A stretch of 64,000 nt of DNA from positions 1 to 64,000 of the forward strand of contig NZ_JAJITC010000002.1 in NCBI RefSeq assembly GCF_020881035.1, written 5' to 3'. The stretch comes from Paraburkholderia translucens. Its GTDB lineage: Bacteria; Pseudomonadota; Gammaproteobacteria; Burkholderiales; Burkholderiaceae. Below, in pieces: positions 44,316-52,392 of the stretch (position 1 is its first letter; every line of letters begins with the position of its first letter). A model generated the notes under the pieces. The model was not told where the DNA came from, made no database searches, and saw only the letters and a list, made by a program, of their open reading frames with translations. A program made the translations under genes and the position numbers.

Positions 44316-45377
44316 TCACCGGGCTGCCGTCGGGCGCTTCGCCTTCGGCGCGCGCGGCCGGATCGTTGCAGGCACAACATCGGTGACCATGCCTGCGGCG
44401 GCCGGTTCGAGCTTGCGCCAGCCGACGTAAAGCACGGCTCGCATGGCCGTCAGATTTTCCTGCCAGCACGAGTGCAGCTCGACTCCGTCACCGGTGTCCA
44501 CGCGCACGATTGACGCTTCGCTCGCGCCCACGATTACGCCCGCGTCGGCAAGCTGGATCAGCGCGGGCGCGAGCCATGCAATCGAACTCACCGGCACGGC
44601 CGTTGATGTGATGCATGGGAAGCCAAGCAGGACGCCGCCGGTGCGCGCGTTCAGCGTCGAGCTATCGGCGACGCCAGAGGCAATCAGCGCGGGCACGCTC
44701 CACGGCGAGACCACGAGCACGATCTGCTCACCGAATTCTTCCGGCAGCGTCGAGAGCGCCGCGCCGATGTCCTCGCCGGCGTTGCCGGTGCCGGCTATGG
44801 TGCTGTCGATCAGCGACGGCGGGCGGCTCGGGTCGCCGGCCTGTCCGTCAAACAGGCTCACGTCGAGTCGCCGGATCAATGAGTTCTCCATGCAGCGCTG
44901 GATGACCGAATCGGCGCGCGGGCCGGCCTGCCTGACGAATTCAGTGGAAAAAACCGCAAGCCCGCCAAGTTTCGTCACGGGCAGGCGGGTGATCGCGAAC
45001 GGATCGACGCCTTCGAGCATGGGAGTTTCCATGTTCTCCTCAACCCAAAACCCGACAGCAGTGTCGCTCGCGCGCATGAGCGGCTCGTTGAAGTTGACGC
45101 GGGCGAAAGCCGAGACGGCTTCAATCCGGCCCAGCACCGAACGGCGGATCGTGGCTGCGGCCAGGGCTGCGCCATATTCGTCGGGCGGCTCGATTGAACC
45201 GGTGCCAATCATGGCGGCGCGGCCGATGAGCGCGAGCGCCGGATCATTCGAGCCATATTGCGCGGCCACCCAGGCGCGAGCCGCCTGCGGATCGTTTCCG
45301 CTAATGGCGAGTGCGCGGCCGGCGCGCACGGCGGCGGTGGCGGCGCGGGTTGATTCGGCAAGAACGACGGGCGGCAT
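44316..45377 (-). CDS. HK97-like phage major capsid protein
   Basis: 353 residues from the ATG at 45377 (MPPVVLAEST), with a GGAG ribosome site. The pattern follows HK97-fold capsids: FWVEENMETPM and VTKLGGLAVFSTEFVRQAG (start of the P-domain spine helix), a central A-domain ending L-G-F-P-C-I-T-S-T-A-V-P, and a terminal block with GDGVELHSCWQENLTAMRAVLYVGWRK. The N-terminal delta or scaffold region is only about 85 residues. No protease, portal or terminase adjoins it. Assignment is by motif order only, not by alignment. Confidence 0.72.
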   Translation of the reverse strand: MPPVVLAESTRAATAAVRAGRALAISGNDPQAARAWVAAQYGSNDPALALIGRAAMIGTGSIEPPDEYGAALAAATIRRSVLGRIEAVSAFARVNFNEPLMRASDTAVGFWVEENMETPMLEGVDPFAITRLPVTKLGGLAVFSTEFVRQAGPRADSVIQRCMENSLIRRLDVSLFDGQAGDPSRPPSLIDSTIAGTGNAGEDIGAALSTLPEEFGEQIVLVVSPWSVPALIASGVADSSTLNARTGGVLLGFPCITSTAVPVSSIAWLAPALIQLADAGVIVGASEASIVRVDTGDGVELHSCWQENLTAMRAVLYVGWRKLEPAAAGMVTDVVPATIRPRAPKAKRPTAAR

Positions 45378-45439
45378 GGCGCGTCTCCGGTCGTGAGTCA
45401 CGCCTGACAATGCGCCATGACGGCAGCGCCCGCCAGCGC

Positions 45440-45475
45440 GGATGGAACGGATGGAACGGATGGAACGGATGGAAC
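45440..45475. repeat. Four tandem copies of a 9-bp unit
   Basis: GGATGGAAC repeated four times without change, just upstream of the capsid-like gene and downstream of the HTH gene. It does not lie in a supported coding frame. Confidence 0.9.
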
Positions 45476-45484
45476 GCGAATCGA

Positions 45485-45757
45485 TCAGTCAGCGGCCTCC
45501 ATGGCGCCGTCGACGAGCCATTGGACAATGGTGTCCAATGAATACCAGCGGCGGCCGTTCAATATGCGCGCCGGCCTGATCGGCCCGCTGCCTTCCCAGT
45601 ACCAGCGCGACAGCGTCGACGGCGCCACACGCATTGCCCTGGCCGTTGCCTTTTCGCAGCACTCACCGTAGACCGGATCGTAGTCGAACCCGGCGGCAAC
45701 CAGCCATGCGAGCAAGGTCGCGGCAGCCTCGTCGGTCATCGCGTCGCGGTCGCGCAT
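45485..45757 (-). CDS. Small HTH DNA-binding protein
   Basis: 90 residues (or 84 from a second ATG at 45739). The segment KATARAMRVAPSTLSRWYWEG-GPIRPARILNGRRWYSLDTIVQWL has the helix-turn-helix plus wing layout of MerR/AlpA or excisionase-type proteins, with W and R in the recognition part. It follows the SSB gene by 6 bp. Possible regulator of the capsid gene downstream. Confidence 0.65.
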   Translation of the reverse strand: MRDRDAMTDEAAATLLAWLVAAGFDYDPVYGECCEKATARAMRVAPSTLSRWYWEGSGPIRPARILNGRRWYSLDTIVQWLVDGAMEAAD

Positions 45758-45763
45758 CGCGGG

Positions 45764-46165
45764 TCACGCCAGAAAATCAACCGGATCGTTGGCCGGCGCA
45801 GGCGCTTGCGAACCCTGATGAGGCGCGCGTGCCTTGGGCGAACCCTGTATGGCAGCGCGGCGGCGCTTCACGTGATACGGCGACACGATCGCGTGCGCCA
45901 CCATCGACAGCGACGGCCGCACCTCGCCGTTATCGGCCTTCCAGGCCCCGACTTCGAGCGGCCCGGCCACACTCAGCGCGTCACCCTTTCCGAGCGAGAG
46001 CAGTTCGTCGCGCACATGCGCATCGAATGCCGTGATGCGGGCGAAGAGTGCAATGTTGCCACCGTTCGGCACGCGCAGGGTGACGAGTGCATACGGGTTG
46101 CCGTTCTTCGCCGTGCGGGATTCCGGGTCTTTCGCGAGCGACCCGCCGAGCAGTGCATCGATCAT
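45764..46165 (-). CDS. Single-stranded DNA-binding protein, phage type
   Basis: 133 residues with an OB-fold like SSB: ALLGGSLAKDPESRTAKNGNPYALVTLRV, a strand-rich middle (ALFARITAFDAHVRDELLSLGKGDALSVAGPLEV), and a flexible Pro/Ala tail ending DPVDFLA in place of the usual acidic D-D-D-I-P-F tip. A strong AAAGGAGG ribosome site lies before the ATG. It works with the primase-helicase upstream in element replication. Confidence 0.85.
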   Translation of the reverse strand: MIDALLGGSLAKDPESRTAKNGNPYALVTLRVPNGGNIALFARITAFDAHVRDELLSLGKGDALSVAGPLEVGAWKADNGEVRPSLSMVAHAIVSPYHVKRRRAAIQGSPKARAPHQGSQAPAPANDPVDFLA

Positions 46166-46326
46166 CGAAACCTCCTTTACGTGCGCAGTAGAGGTAGTGA
46201 TTACAGTGAACTCCTATCCCCATCATTTACCGCAGCTGTCGTTCAGGTTGTAAAAATCAGGGGCTGGGCGCGCGCGTGGGAACAAGATAGAAATCCAGTG
46301 CAATTACTGCATTCACCTCCGGGACT

Positions 46327-48684
46327 TCAGGGCGATGACTCGCGCCGCGTGCGCTCGCGGGCCGCCTGAATCTGCTGCTGGACGGTCATCGAACGTTTTG
46401 CATAGATCGCCACGCGCCGGCCTGCCACCTGAAACAGGCCGCTGTCCGCGTCCGGATTGCGGACATTCACATAGCCGGCGCGCTCCATGACGTGAGGCAC
46501 CCGGCGCCGGTTCTTGCGATCGCCAAGCTCGTTTTCGAGTGCAGACAGGCCGTGACGCATCGAGCCGTCGATCAGGTCGGTGAGTGTCACGGCGTCCGGG
46601 TTCCTGAGCAGGTCGAGCAGGTCGCGCATCTCGCCGCTTTCGGTTGATTCGCCGGCCGCGACCGTCTGCCAGAACGCGGGCGTTTTGGGCGGCGGCGCCT
46701 TCGCATCGAACGTCGCGATGTTCCGTTCGCGCAGGAACGCCACCACGTTCGCCATGCCGCCGGCCGCGTACCACGTCCAGAGTTTGCGAAAGTACGCCTC
46801 GGTGAAATCGGCGCTCGTGCACGTGCTCCAGCAAACGTAGTGTCGACGGTCGTCGGCGGGCAGATAGAGCCCGTCGGTCAGATGGTTCGTCGTGAAAATT
46901 ACGTTGCTGACGTTCGCCACGTAGTATTCGCGCAGGTTCTTTTCGTCCACGCGGATCACGTCAGGCGGACTTGCCAGATACGGCTTGCAATGCTCATAGA
47001 ACGCGTACCGGTCGAGATCGCCCAGGTCGCGCACCTCAGACACTCGCACGAGTTTGTTGCGCACCCAGCGGTTGAAGCGACCGAACATGACTGCCGGCGT
47101 GATATCGCTCGTGTTATGCGCGCCGACGGCGAGGCGCAACGGCTCCAGCAACGTATCCTTGCCAATGCCCGGACCGCCGCCGAGCACGATCGCGTGATTG
47201 ATCTTGTCTTCCGGGTGCTGCACCGTGTGCGCGAACCAGCTCACCAGGTGCGGCCAGTCGTCCGGGTACAGCCGCTCGAGGTGCCCGATCCACGGCCCGA
47301 CCTTCGATGCGTCGCCCGTGACCGGCGCGGCCGGCAGGTAGAGGTTGAAGGACTGTGCACCCGCGTGTGTCTGCCAGCCGGCGGCCTGCATCACGCGGTC
47401 AGCGATCACCTGCGGCTCTCCCGGCATCCACACGATCTGCATCACCGCGCGGTGCTCATCGAGCCATGAGCACGCGCTGACGCACTGGTCGCCGCTCACC
47501 TTTACCGGCGGCAGCTTCGCATTCACGCTTGACGCGGGCCACAACTCGCCGGTCGGCACGTGCAGATATTTGTGAGCGGGCAAATACGTGAAAAAATCGT
47601 CCACGCTGTAACCCTGTGCTGGCGCGGGCCTGCTGCCCGCCGGCACGGCCGAGCGCTCGCGCATCCGTTCCCAGTACCTCGCCCCCTGCGCCCGCCCGTT
47701 GATACTCCCGCACTCCCACGGCGTCATCAGGTCAACCGCGTCGTCGTGCGTGAAGCCGCGCGCCACGAGCATCGCGTAGAGGCTGAAATCACGCGCGCTC
47801 CCCGATGTGTCGGTCAGCCCTTCGACGCTACCCTGCCAGCGTGCCCGCAGTTTCGCGTCGGTTTTCAGCAGCGCCTCGAACCGGTGCCGGACTTCGTCGT
47901 CGTGCGTGTCGCGCGGAATGGCCATGCCGGCCAGCTCGTCGAGCGTATAGACGCGACCGGCGCTGCACAGCACTTTCGCGTGTGAAGGTGCAGCCGGGTA
48001 ACCCTTCGCCAGTTTCGGTGGCGTCGGATAGTTCGTCGTGCCAGGCAGCCGCATGATGCGGTCGCAATTGAACGTTCCAGGACCGTCGAACGCGTGGCCG
48101 ATGGCAGCATTCACGCGCTCGAATGCTTCGAGGCATCCAGGCAGTGCGACCGGCTCGGCGAGCTGGAAAAACGCCTGCAGGCCGTGCCCGGAGTCGATCA
48201 CGAAACTTGCGACCAATGCCAGACGTTCGAGATGTTCGCCGAGCAGATGCGCCCGCGCAGCGTCGTAGGTGCCGTATTGAGCAACGTCCGGGTCGCAGTC
48301 AGCCCAGCAGAAGTGGGCCCGGGTCATTCCGGTCTTGTCGGGCTTGCAGTCCCGGACGCGGGCGCCATTGGGCAGCCAATAAACATTGCGCGCCATCGAG
48401 TTGTGCTTACGCACGTAGGCGACCAGCGCGCCGTTTTCTGCCGGCACGTCGAAGGTCCGCGCCGCCGGCGCGCCGCCGGCCGCAGCGATAGACAGGATCG
48501 TGAGCGCGCCGCCGTCCGGGCGTGCCAGGTCGACGAACTGACGGACCTGCGCATCGTTGGTGGCAAATTGCACGGACCCGCCATTCGGCTTATGCTTGTC
48601 GCGCGCGCCGTCTGGCGTGCCGCCCCGTCCAGGTGAGTAGTCCGCGCCCGCCGCCACGCGGGCGCTTTCATGTGAGCCGGTCAT
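46327..48684 (-). CDS. Primase-helicase of the island
   Basis: 785 residues. The N-terminal archaeo-eukaryotic primase half has the metal pair in FCWADCDPD (D129, D131), the S-x-H motif in SGHGLQAF (H167) and the nucleotide-binding R in DRIMRLPGTTNYP. The C-terminal half is a superfamily 3/D5-like helicase: Walker A GGGPGIGKDT (502-511), a Walker B-like strand (KLVRVSEVRD) and sensor-1 NVIFTTN (594-600). Such fusions start replication of satellites and plasmids. The ATG overlaps the upstream stop in ATGA. Confidence 0.92.
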   Translation of the reverse strand: MTGSHESARVAAGADYSPGRGGTPDGARDKHKPNGGSVQFATNDAQVRQFVDLARPDGGALTILSIAAAGGAPAARTFDVPAENGALVAYVRKHNSMARNVYWLPNGARVRDCKPDKTGMTRAHFCWADCDPDVAQYGTYDAARAHLLGEHLERLALVASFVIDSGHGLQAFFQLAEPVALPGCLEAFERVNAAIGHAFDGPGTFNCDRIMRLPGTTNYPTPPKLAKGYPAAPSHAKVLCSAGRVYTLDELAGMAIPRDTHDDEVRHRFEALLKTDAKLRARWQGSVEGLTDTSGSARDFSLYAMLVARGFTHDDAVDLMTPWECGSINGRAQGARYWERMRERSAVPAGSRPAPAQGYSVDDFFTYLPAHKYLHVPTGELWPASSVNAKLPPVKVSGDQCVSACSWLDEHRAVMQIVWMPGEPQVIADRVMQAAGWQTHAGAQSFNLYLPAAPVTGDASKVGPWIGHLERLYPDDWPHLVSWFAHTVQHPEDKINHAIVLGGGPGIGKDTLLEPLRLAVGAHNTSDITPAVMFGRFNRWVRNKLVRVSEVRDLGDLDRYAFYEHCKPYLASPPDVIRVDEKNLREYYVANVSNVIFTTNHLTDGLYLPADDRRHYVCWSTCTSADFTEAYFRKLWTWYAAGGMANVVAFLRERNIATFDAKAPPPKTPAFWQTVAAGESTESGEMRDLLDLLRNPDAVTLTDLIDGSMRHGLSALENELGDRKNRRRVPHVMERAGYVNVRNPDADSGLFQVAGRRVAIYAKRSMTVQQQIQAARERTRRESSP

Positions 48685-48896
48685 GATGCGCCCGCCACGT
48701 GCCCGATGTACTGCATGGATATCAGGTCGCGTTCCTTGTGCTTCGGTTGCGACGCTTGCGGCGGGTCGAATTCGAGTTCAGCGAAGCCGGCCTCGCCGTA
48801 GTCAGCGAGTATGCGCAACACCTTACCCGTACGATCCTTGTACTTGCCCTGGGTGACGTGCACACGTTGATCTTGCCAAGGATGGCGGATGGTCAT
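48681..48896 (-). CDS. Small KOW-like island protein
   Basis: 71 residues from the ATG at 48896 (MTIRHPWQDQ), with a GGGAG ribosome site. RVHVTQGKYKDRTGKVLRIL resembles a KOW beta-barrel strand pair. It overlaps the primase gene by 4 nt, so it may act with it or set its translation. Function unknown. Confidence 0.7.
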   Translation of the reverse strand: MTIRHPWQDQRVHVTQGKYKDRTGKVLRILADYGEAGFAELEFDPPQASQPKHKERDLISMQYIGHVAGAS

Positions 48897-48916
48897 GGAG
48901 ATCTCCCGAGTAGTGG

Positions 48917-49111
48917 TTAGCCAATCAGCGCGGCGATGTCTGCGGCCTTCCAGCCAAGTCGACCATGGATACGCACCGGAATGAGCGGCCCATTGCCAAG
49001 GCATGCCCATTTCCGCAGCGTTTGCGGTTGACGGTTGATTGCGCGCGCCGCTTCCGCTGTCGTGAGGATTTCCGGCAGCACGGTTTTAGTGGGGGATTTG
49101 TTGCTCTCCAT
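48917..49111 (-). CDS. AlpA-like transcriptional regulator/excisionase
   Basis: 64 residues from the ATG at 49111, preceded by GGAGG. The helix-turn-helix LTTAEAARAINRQPQTLRKWAC and the following wing (GPLIPVRIHGRLGWKAADIAAL) match AlpA-type proteins of P4-like elements, which activate integrase or excision genes. Two ACATGTAA-containing palindromes lie 110-140 bp upstream. Confidence 0.85.
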   Translation of the reverse strand: MESNKSPTKTVLPEILTTAEAARAINRQPQTLRKWACLGNGPLIPVRIHGRLGWKAADIAALIG

Positions 49112-49217
49112 GTCGCAACCTCCTTCTCTATGGTTTGACACTTCGGGATTGCCCGTTGTGTTGAGAAGGATTGTGTGCGTGAGGAAGGCAGGACCGGTAG
49201 TGTTAAACGAGGCGCGC

Positions 49218-49251
49218 TTTACATGTAAAAGTCCGGGGAAATTACATGTAA
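49218..49251. promoter_or_regulatory. Paired palindromic operator upstream of the AlpA gene
   Basis: TTTACATGTAAA (49218-49229) and TTACATGTAA (49242-49251) are perfect palindromes with centres 23 bp apart, about two helical turns. They lie in the 169-bp gap between the 159-residue gene and the AlpA gene and share the CATGTAA half with the integrase arm sites. Confidence 0.6.
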
Positions 49252-49280
49252 AACGCAGCGGGATTTACACACTTTTGTGC

Positions 49281-49760
49281 TTAGTCGTCGTCGGGGTTTG
49301 CTTGCATGCCTGGTATTGATTCAACATGGGCCTTATTGGCGTACCACGCATTACGAACCATGTCCTCGGTCACGTAGGGCGCGTTTTCCGCTACCACCTC
49401 ACGGATTGCCTTGTTCAGTTTCGTGCCCTCCCGCCACACGCGCCAGCCCACGGCCAGGGCAAAGTTAACATCACGCAGCCTCGTCGCCTGCGGCCCGCCC
49501 GGCTTCCCCATAACGGATCGCGCGACATAGCCGAGCATTCTGGCCTCCGGCGTCGCGTGCCCCGTTTCAAACGCGTATACGGTCATGATCCATAGCTGCG
49601 CCAACTCCCGCGCCTGCCCCTGCAGCGCGTCGAACTGCACACGCCAGCGTCCGTGCGCTGACACGTCATCAGCAGCTAGCCCGGCCCGCGCGCGCTGATG
49701 CTCGTGCAGGAGCGCCGACACGTCCATAAACTCGGCCTTCAGTTCGTCGGCGCTTTTCAT
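49281..49760 (-). CDS. Unknown 159-residue island protein
   Basis: It starts MKSADELKAEFMDVSALLHE; the ATG overlaps the integrase stop in ATGA, so it is translationally coupled to integration functions. All-helical and charged, with W-rich parts (ALAVGWRVWREGTKLNKAIREVV). No family recognised. It could be an integrase accessory or a satellite immunity factor; there is no direct evidence. Confidence 0.7.
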   Translation of the reverse strand: MKSADELKAEFMDVSALLHEHQRARAGLAADDVSAHGRWRVQFDALQGQARELAQLWIMTVYAFETGHATPEARMLGYVARSVMGKPGGPQATRLRDVNFALAVGWRVWREGTKLNKAIREVVAENAPYVTEDMVRNAWYANKAHVESIPGMQANPDDD

Positions 49761-51028
49761 GCGGCCACCTCCAGCGCCCCGCGCGCGGCGGGGTACGCGA
49801 AGGCAATGCCGGCGTTTTCGACAATGAAGCGCTCCAGCTTCGTCGCGTGCAGCCGCAGCAGGTCGACCGGACGCACCCGGTAGTGCCGCTCTGCGGTCGC
49901 GCTCGGCTTGTGGCCCATGATTTGCGCGACAACACCAGCGGGTAACTCGATCCACTCGGAAAGCGAGCCATACGAACGGCGCAGGCCGTGCAGCGTCACG
50001 CGTGGCACGCCTGCGACCTTGCAAACGCGCGTTAGCGATTTGTTTGGCGATGCCGTCGACGGAAACACAAACGCATCCGGCGCGCCGCCCGACTGTTCGT
50101 GCAGCACCTCCAGCAGGCTTTGAAAATACGGCGTCAGCGGGATCACACGGCCGGCGTCCTCCACCTTGTCGGCAATCGAAAGCGTGTGCCATTCGAGCGA
50201 CACGTCACGCCAGCGCAGCGCGGCGAGTTCCTCACGGCGGGCACCGGTCAGCAGCAGCCCTGCCAGATACACCCGGCGCGAGAGCGTCGGCACGACGTCG
50301 AGCGCCTGGAACCACGCGGCCAGATGCCCGCGTTCGAGCGCGTCCGTTTTCGCCTGCGGTTTGGCAAGGTGATCGGTCGCGATGGAACGCGAGCGGGCAG
50401 ACGCCGGCAGCAGTCCCGCATATTCCGGCTGTTCGTCGATCCACCGCAGCGCCGTGCGCAGATAGCTCCAGCACAGGCGGGCCCGCGCCGGCCGTTCGTG
50501 TGTTTCGCGCTCCAGCACCAGCGCGATTGCATCCTTGTCGAGCGCCGCCAGTCGCAGCGGCATCAAATCCGCCAGCGGCCCACGAACAGCCCCGTCAGCA
50601 CCGTCATGCGTCGCCGTCAGCACCCCGCGCAGGTGATGCGCTCCCCACTTCTCGCGCCTCGCCTCGACCCAGGCATTCCAGCCATCGGCCAGCGTCGCAC
50701 GCTCGCGCGTCATCCGTTGCCGCTCGGCCAGTACCCCGGCCGCGACCTTGCCCGCCTCGATGCGCGGATCGCGCCCGGCGTCAACAATGAGTTGCAGCCG
50801 GCGCGCCTCGCCTCGCGCCTTCCCGATAGACCAGGTTGCCGGGTCGCCAATCGTCAGGCGCACGGTCGCGCCGGCCACCTTGCCCTGATAGACAAACGCC
50901 TTCGCGCCGCCCGCCGTCGCCCGCAGTCCAAGCCCCGGTTGTCCGCTATCCCATATGAACGACTGCGAGCGCCCGGCCTCGCACGCGTGGCTCGCGACGC
51001 GCCCTGTTGTAAAATTCACTGTGGCCAT
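49757..51028 (-). CDS. Tyrosine recombinase (integrase)
   Basis: 423 residues from the ATG at 51028 (MATVNFTTGR). The layout is the P4/CP4-57 type: an N-terminal DUF4102-like arm-binding domain (GLGLRATAGGAKAFVYQGKV), a core-binding domain, and a catalytic domain with the Arg in LLTGARREELAALRW, H-x-x-R in LHGLRRSYG, and the nucleophile Tyr in ATAERHYRV. Its 5' end is 190 bp from attR, and arm-type sites overlap its leader, so it may regulate itself. Confidence 0.95.
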   Translation of the reverse strand: MATVNFTTGRVASHACEAGRSQSFIWDSGQPGLGLRATAGGAKAFVYQGKVAGATVRLTIGDPATWSIGKARGEARRLQLIVDAGRDPRIEAGKVAAGVLAERQRMTRERATLADGWNAWVEARREKWGAHHLRGVLTATHDGADGAVRGPLADLMPLRLAALDKDAIALVLERETHERPARARLCWSYLRTALRWIDEQPEYAGLLPASARSRSIATDHLAKPQAKTDALERGHLAAWFQALDVVPTLSRRVYLAGLLLTGARREELAALRWRDVSLEWHTLSIADKVEDAGRVIPLTPYFQSLLEVLHEQSGGAPDAFVFPSTASPNKSLTRVCKVAGVPRVTLHGLRRSYGSLSEWIELPAGVVAQIMGHKPSATAERHYRVRPVDLLRLHATKLERFIVENAGIAFAYPAARGALEVAA

Positions 51029-51049
51029 TGATGCCTCCGGTACACGAGC

Positions 51050-51074
51050 GGTTACACGGCCCACCCATGTAACC
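51050..51074 (+). repeat. Right arm-type integrase binding sites
   Basis: GGTTACACGG at 51050-51059 is an inverted variant, and CCATGTAACC at 51065-51074 is identical to both left-end copies. A weaker TGTGTAAGC follows at 51077-51085. Confidence 0.6.
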
Positions 51075-51087
51075 CCTGTGTAAGCGG

Positions 51088-51096
51088 ATTCTATCA
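51088..51096 (-). promoter_or_regulatory. Extended -10 promoter of the integrase gene
   Basis: Minus strand TGATAGAAT, an extended -10 element (TGnTAGAAT), about 60 bp before the integrase ATG. No -35 is evident, as is common for extended -10 promoters. The transcript leader would contain the right arm sites. Confidence 0.5.
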
Positions 51097-51217
51097 AAAC
51101 TAATCAACAGCCCTCGACAACAGGGAATCCCACGTTTTCCCTGAAAGCCCGTACTGACAAGGGTTAGGGGCAAACAATCAACTTCTGGCAACGCGCGTAA
51201 CCCCCGCCGTTAGCTGA

Positions 51218-51234
51218 TTCAACATCATCTGTAC
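51218..51234 (+). repeat. attR, carrying the original nadD tail
   Basis: TTCAACATCATCTGTAC. Reading on from 51221, CAA CAT CAT CTG TAC CAC CGG TAA gives QHHLYHR-stop, a NadD-like C-terminus that ends 4 nt before the rsfS ATG. Confidence 0.85.
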
Positions 51235-51247
51235 CACCGGTAACTCC

Positions 51248-51697
51248 ATGGATATTCGCAAACTGCAGCGCGTGATCGTCGACGCTCTCGAAGACGTCAA
51301 GGCGCAAGACATCAAGGTGTTCAACACCACCCATCTGACCTCGCTGTTCGATCGCGTGATCGTCGCGAGCGGTACCTCGAACCGGCAAACCAAGGCGCTC
51401 GCGTCGAGCGTGCGCGAAGGCGTGAAGGAAGCCGGCGGCGAGATCGTCAGCACCGAGGGCGAGGACATCGGCGAGTGGGTGCTCGTCGATTGCGGCGACG
51501 CGATCGTCCACATCCTGCAGCCGGCGCTGCGCCAGTACTACAACCTCGAGGAAATCTGGGGTGACAAGCCGGTGCGCATCAAGCTGTCGACGCCGAGTCC
51601 GTTCGGCGGCGCGCGCGCGAGCGAATCCGACGACGAGGACGAAGAGGAAGCGCCTGCGGCGAAGCCCGCGCGCAAGGCCACGGCCCGCCGCAAGTAA
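51248..51697 (+). CDS. rsfS: Ribosome silencing factor
   Basis: 149 residues of the RsfS/Iojap family (family core IKVFNTTHLTSLFDRVIVASGTSNRQ; GEWVLVDCGDAIVHI), which binds uL14 and blocks subunit joining in starvation. The C-terminal ~35 residues are an acidic then Lys/Ala-rich tail. The displaced nadD stop is 4 nt upstream, showing that it was part of a nadD-rsfS-rlmH operon before the island entered. Confidence 0.96.
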   Translation: MDIRKLQRVIVDALEDVKAQDIKVFNTTHLTSLFDRVIVASGTSNRQTKALASSVREGVKEAGGEIVSTEGEDIGEWVLVDCGDAIVHILQPALRQYYNLEEIWGDKPVRIKLSTPSPFGGARASESDDEDEEEAPAAKPARKATARRK

Positions 51698-51733
51698 GCC
51701 GGACGTGTCAGCCATGCTCCATCTTTGCTCGCG

Positions 51734-52204
51734 ATGAAACTGCACATCCTCGCCGTCGGCCACAAGATGCCGGACTGGATCGCGACCGGCTTCGATGAAT
51801 ACGCGAAGCGCATGCCGCCCGAGCTGCGCATCGAGCTGCGCGAGATCAAACCGGAGCAGCGCTCGTCGGGACGTTCCGCCGACAGCGTGATGGCCGCCGA
51901 GCGGCAGAAGATCGAAGCCGCGTTGCCGAAGAACGCACGCATCATCGCGCTCGACGAACGCGGCAAGGACTGGACCACGATGCAGCTCGCGGGCGCGTTG
52001 CCGGGCTGGCAACAGGACGGCCGCGACGTGGCCTTTCTGATCGGCGGCGCGGACGGGCTCGATCCCGAGCTGAAGGCGCGGGCCGATATGATGCTGCGCG
52101 TGTCGAGCCTCACGCTGCCTCATGCGATGGTGCGCGTGCTGCTGGCCGAACAGCTTTACCGCGCGTGGACCATCACGCAAAATCACCCCTATCATCGCGC
52201 GTGA
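51734..52204 (+). CDS. rlmH: 23S rRNA pseudouridine-1915 N3-methyltransferase
   Basis: 156 residues of the SPOUT methyltransferase Rlm[17 protein letters not shown] start, GGADGL SAM-loop motif, and the C-terminal [20 protein letters not shown]. The ATG at 51734 is preferred over one at 51725. It acts on mature 70S ribosomes. Confidence 0.96.
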   Translation: MKLHILAVGHKMPDWIATGFDEYAKRMPPELRIELREIKPEQRSSGRSADSVMAAERQKIEAALPKNARIIALDERGKDWTTMQLAGALPGWQQDGRDVAFLIGGADGLDPELKARADMMLRVSSLTLPHAMVRVLLAEQLYRAWTITQNHPYHRA

Positions 52205-52392
52205 GTGCCTGAGCGAGGCGCGGCGACGCGTTGCCCCCGTTCGTTGGTGATGGCGCGTCGCGGGCGCTCGGCCCGTCGCGTCTGAACCAGTCGCTGCCGC
52301 ATTGCGTCATGGGTCGGCTGGTGTCGATGCGCTTGCGCATCGCTCGCCTCGCCCCTCACGCCATCCGTTTTCCGCTCCATCGAGACCCGTTC

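Larger units (their letters stand above)
41457..51234. mobile_element. Integrative phage-satellite-like element in the 3' end of nadD
   Basis: Bounded by 17-bp repeats differing at one base (41457-41473, 51218-51234). All recognisable genes run on the minus strand, from the integrase beside the right end: integrase, unknown 159-residue protein, AlpA-like regulator, small KOW-like protein, primase-helicase, SSB, HTH protein, major capsid-like protein, small proteins, a decayed ParB-like locus and an unknown 180-residue protein. No terminase, portal, protease, tail or lysis gene is seen. Host genes nadD and rsfS flank it. The size and gene set fit a phage satellite or a defective small integrative element. 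Confidence 0.88.

Noticed and set aside
46166-46326. Possible 19-codon leader ORF between the primase and SSB genes
   Set aside because: The GGAGG site is too close to its GTG, and the peptide has no feature to support it.
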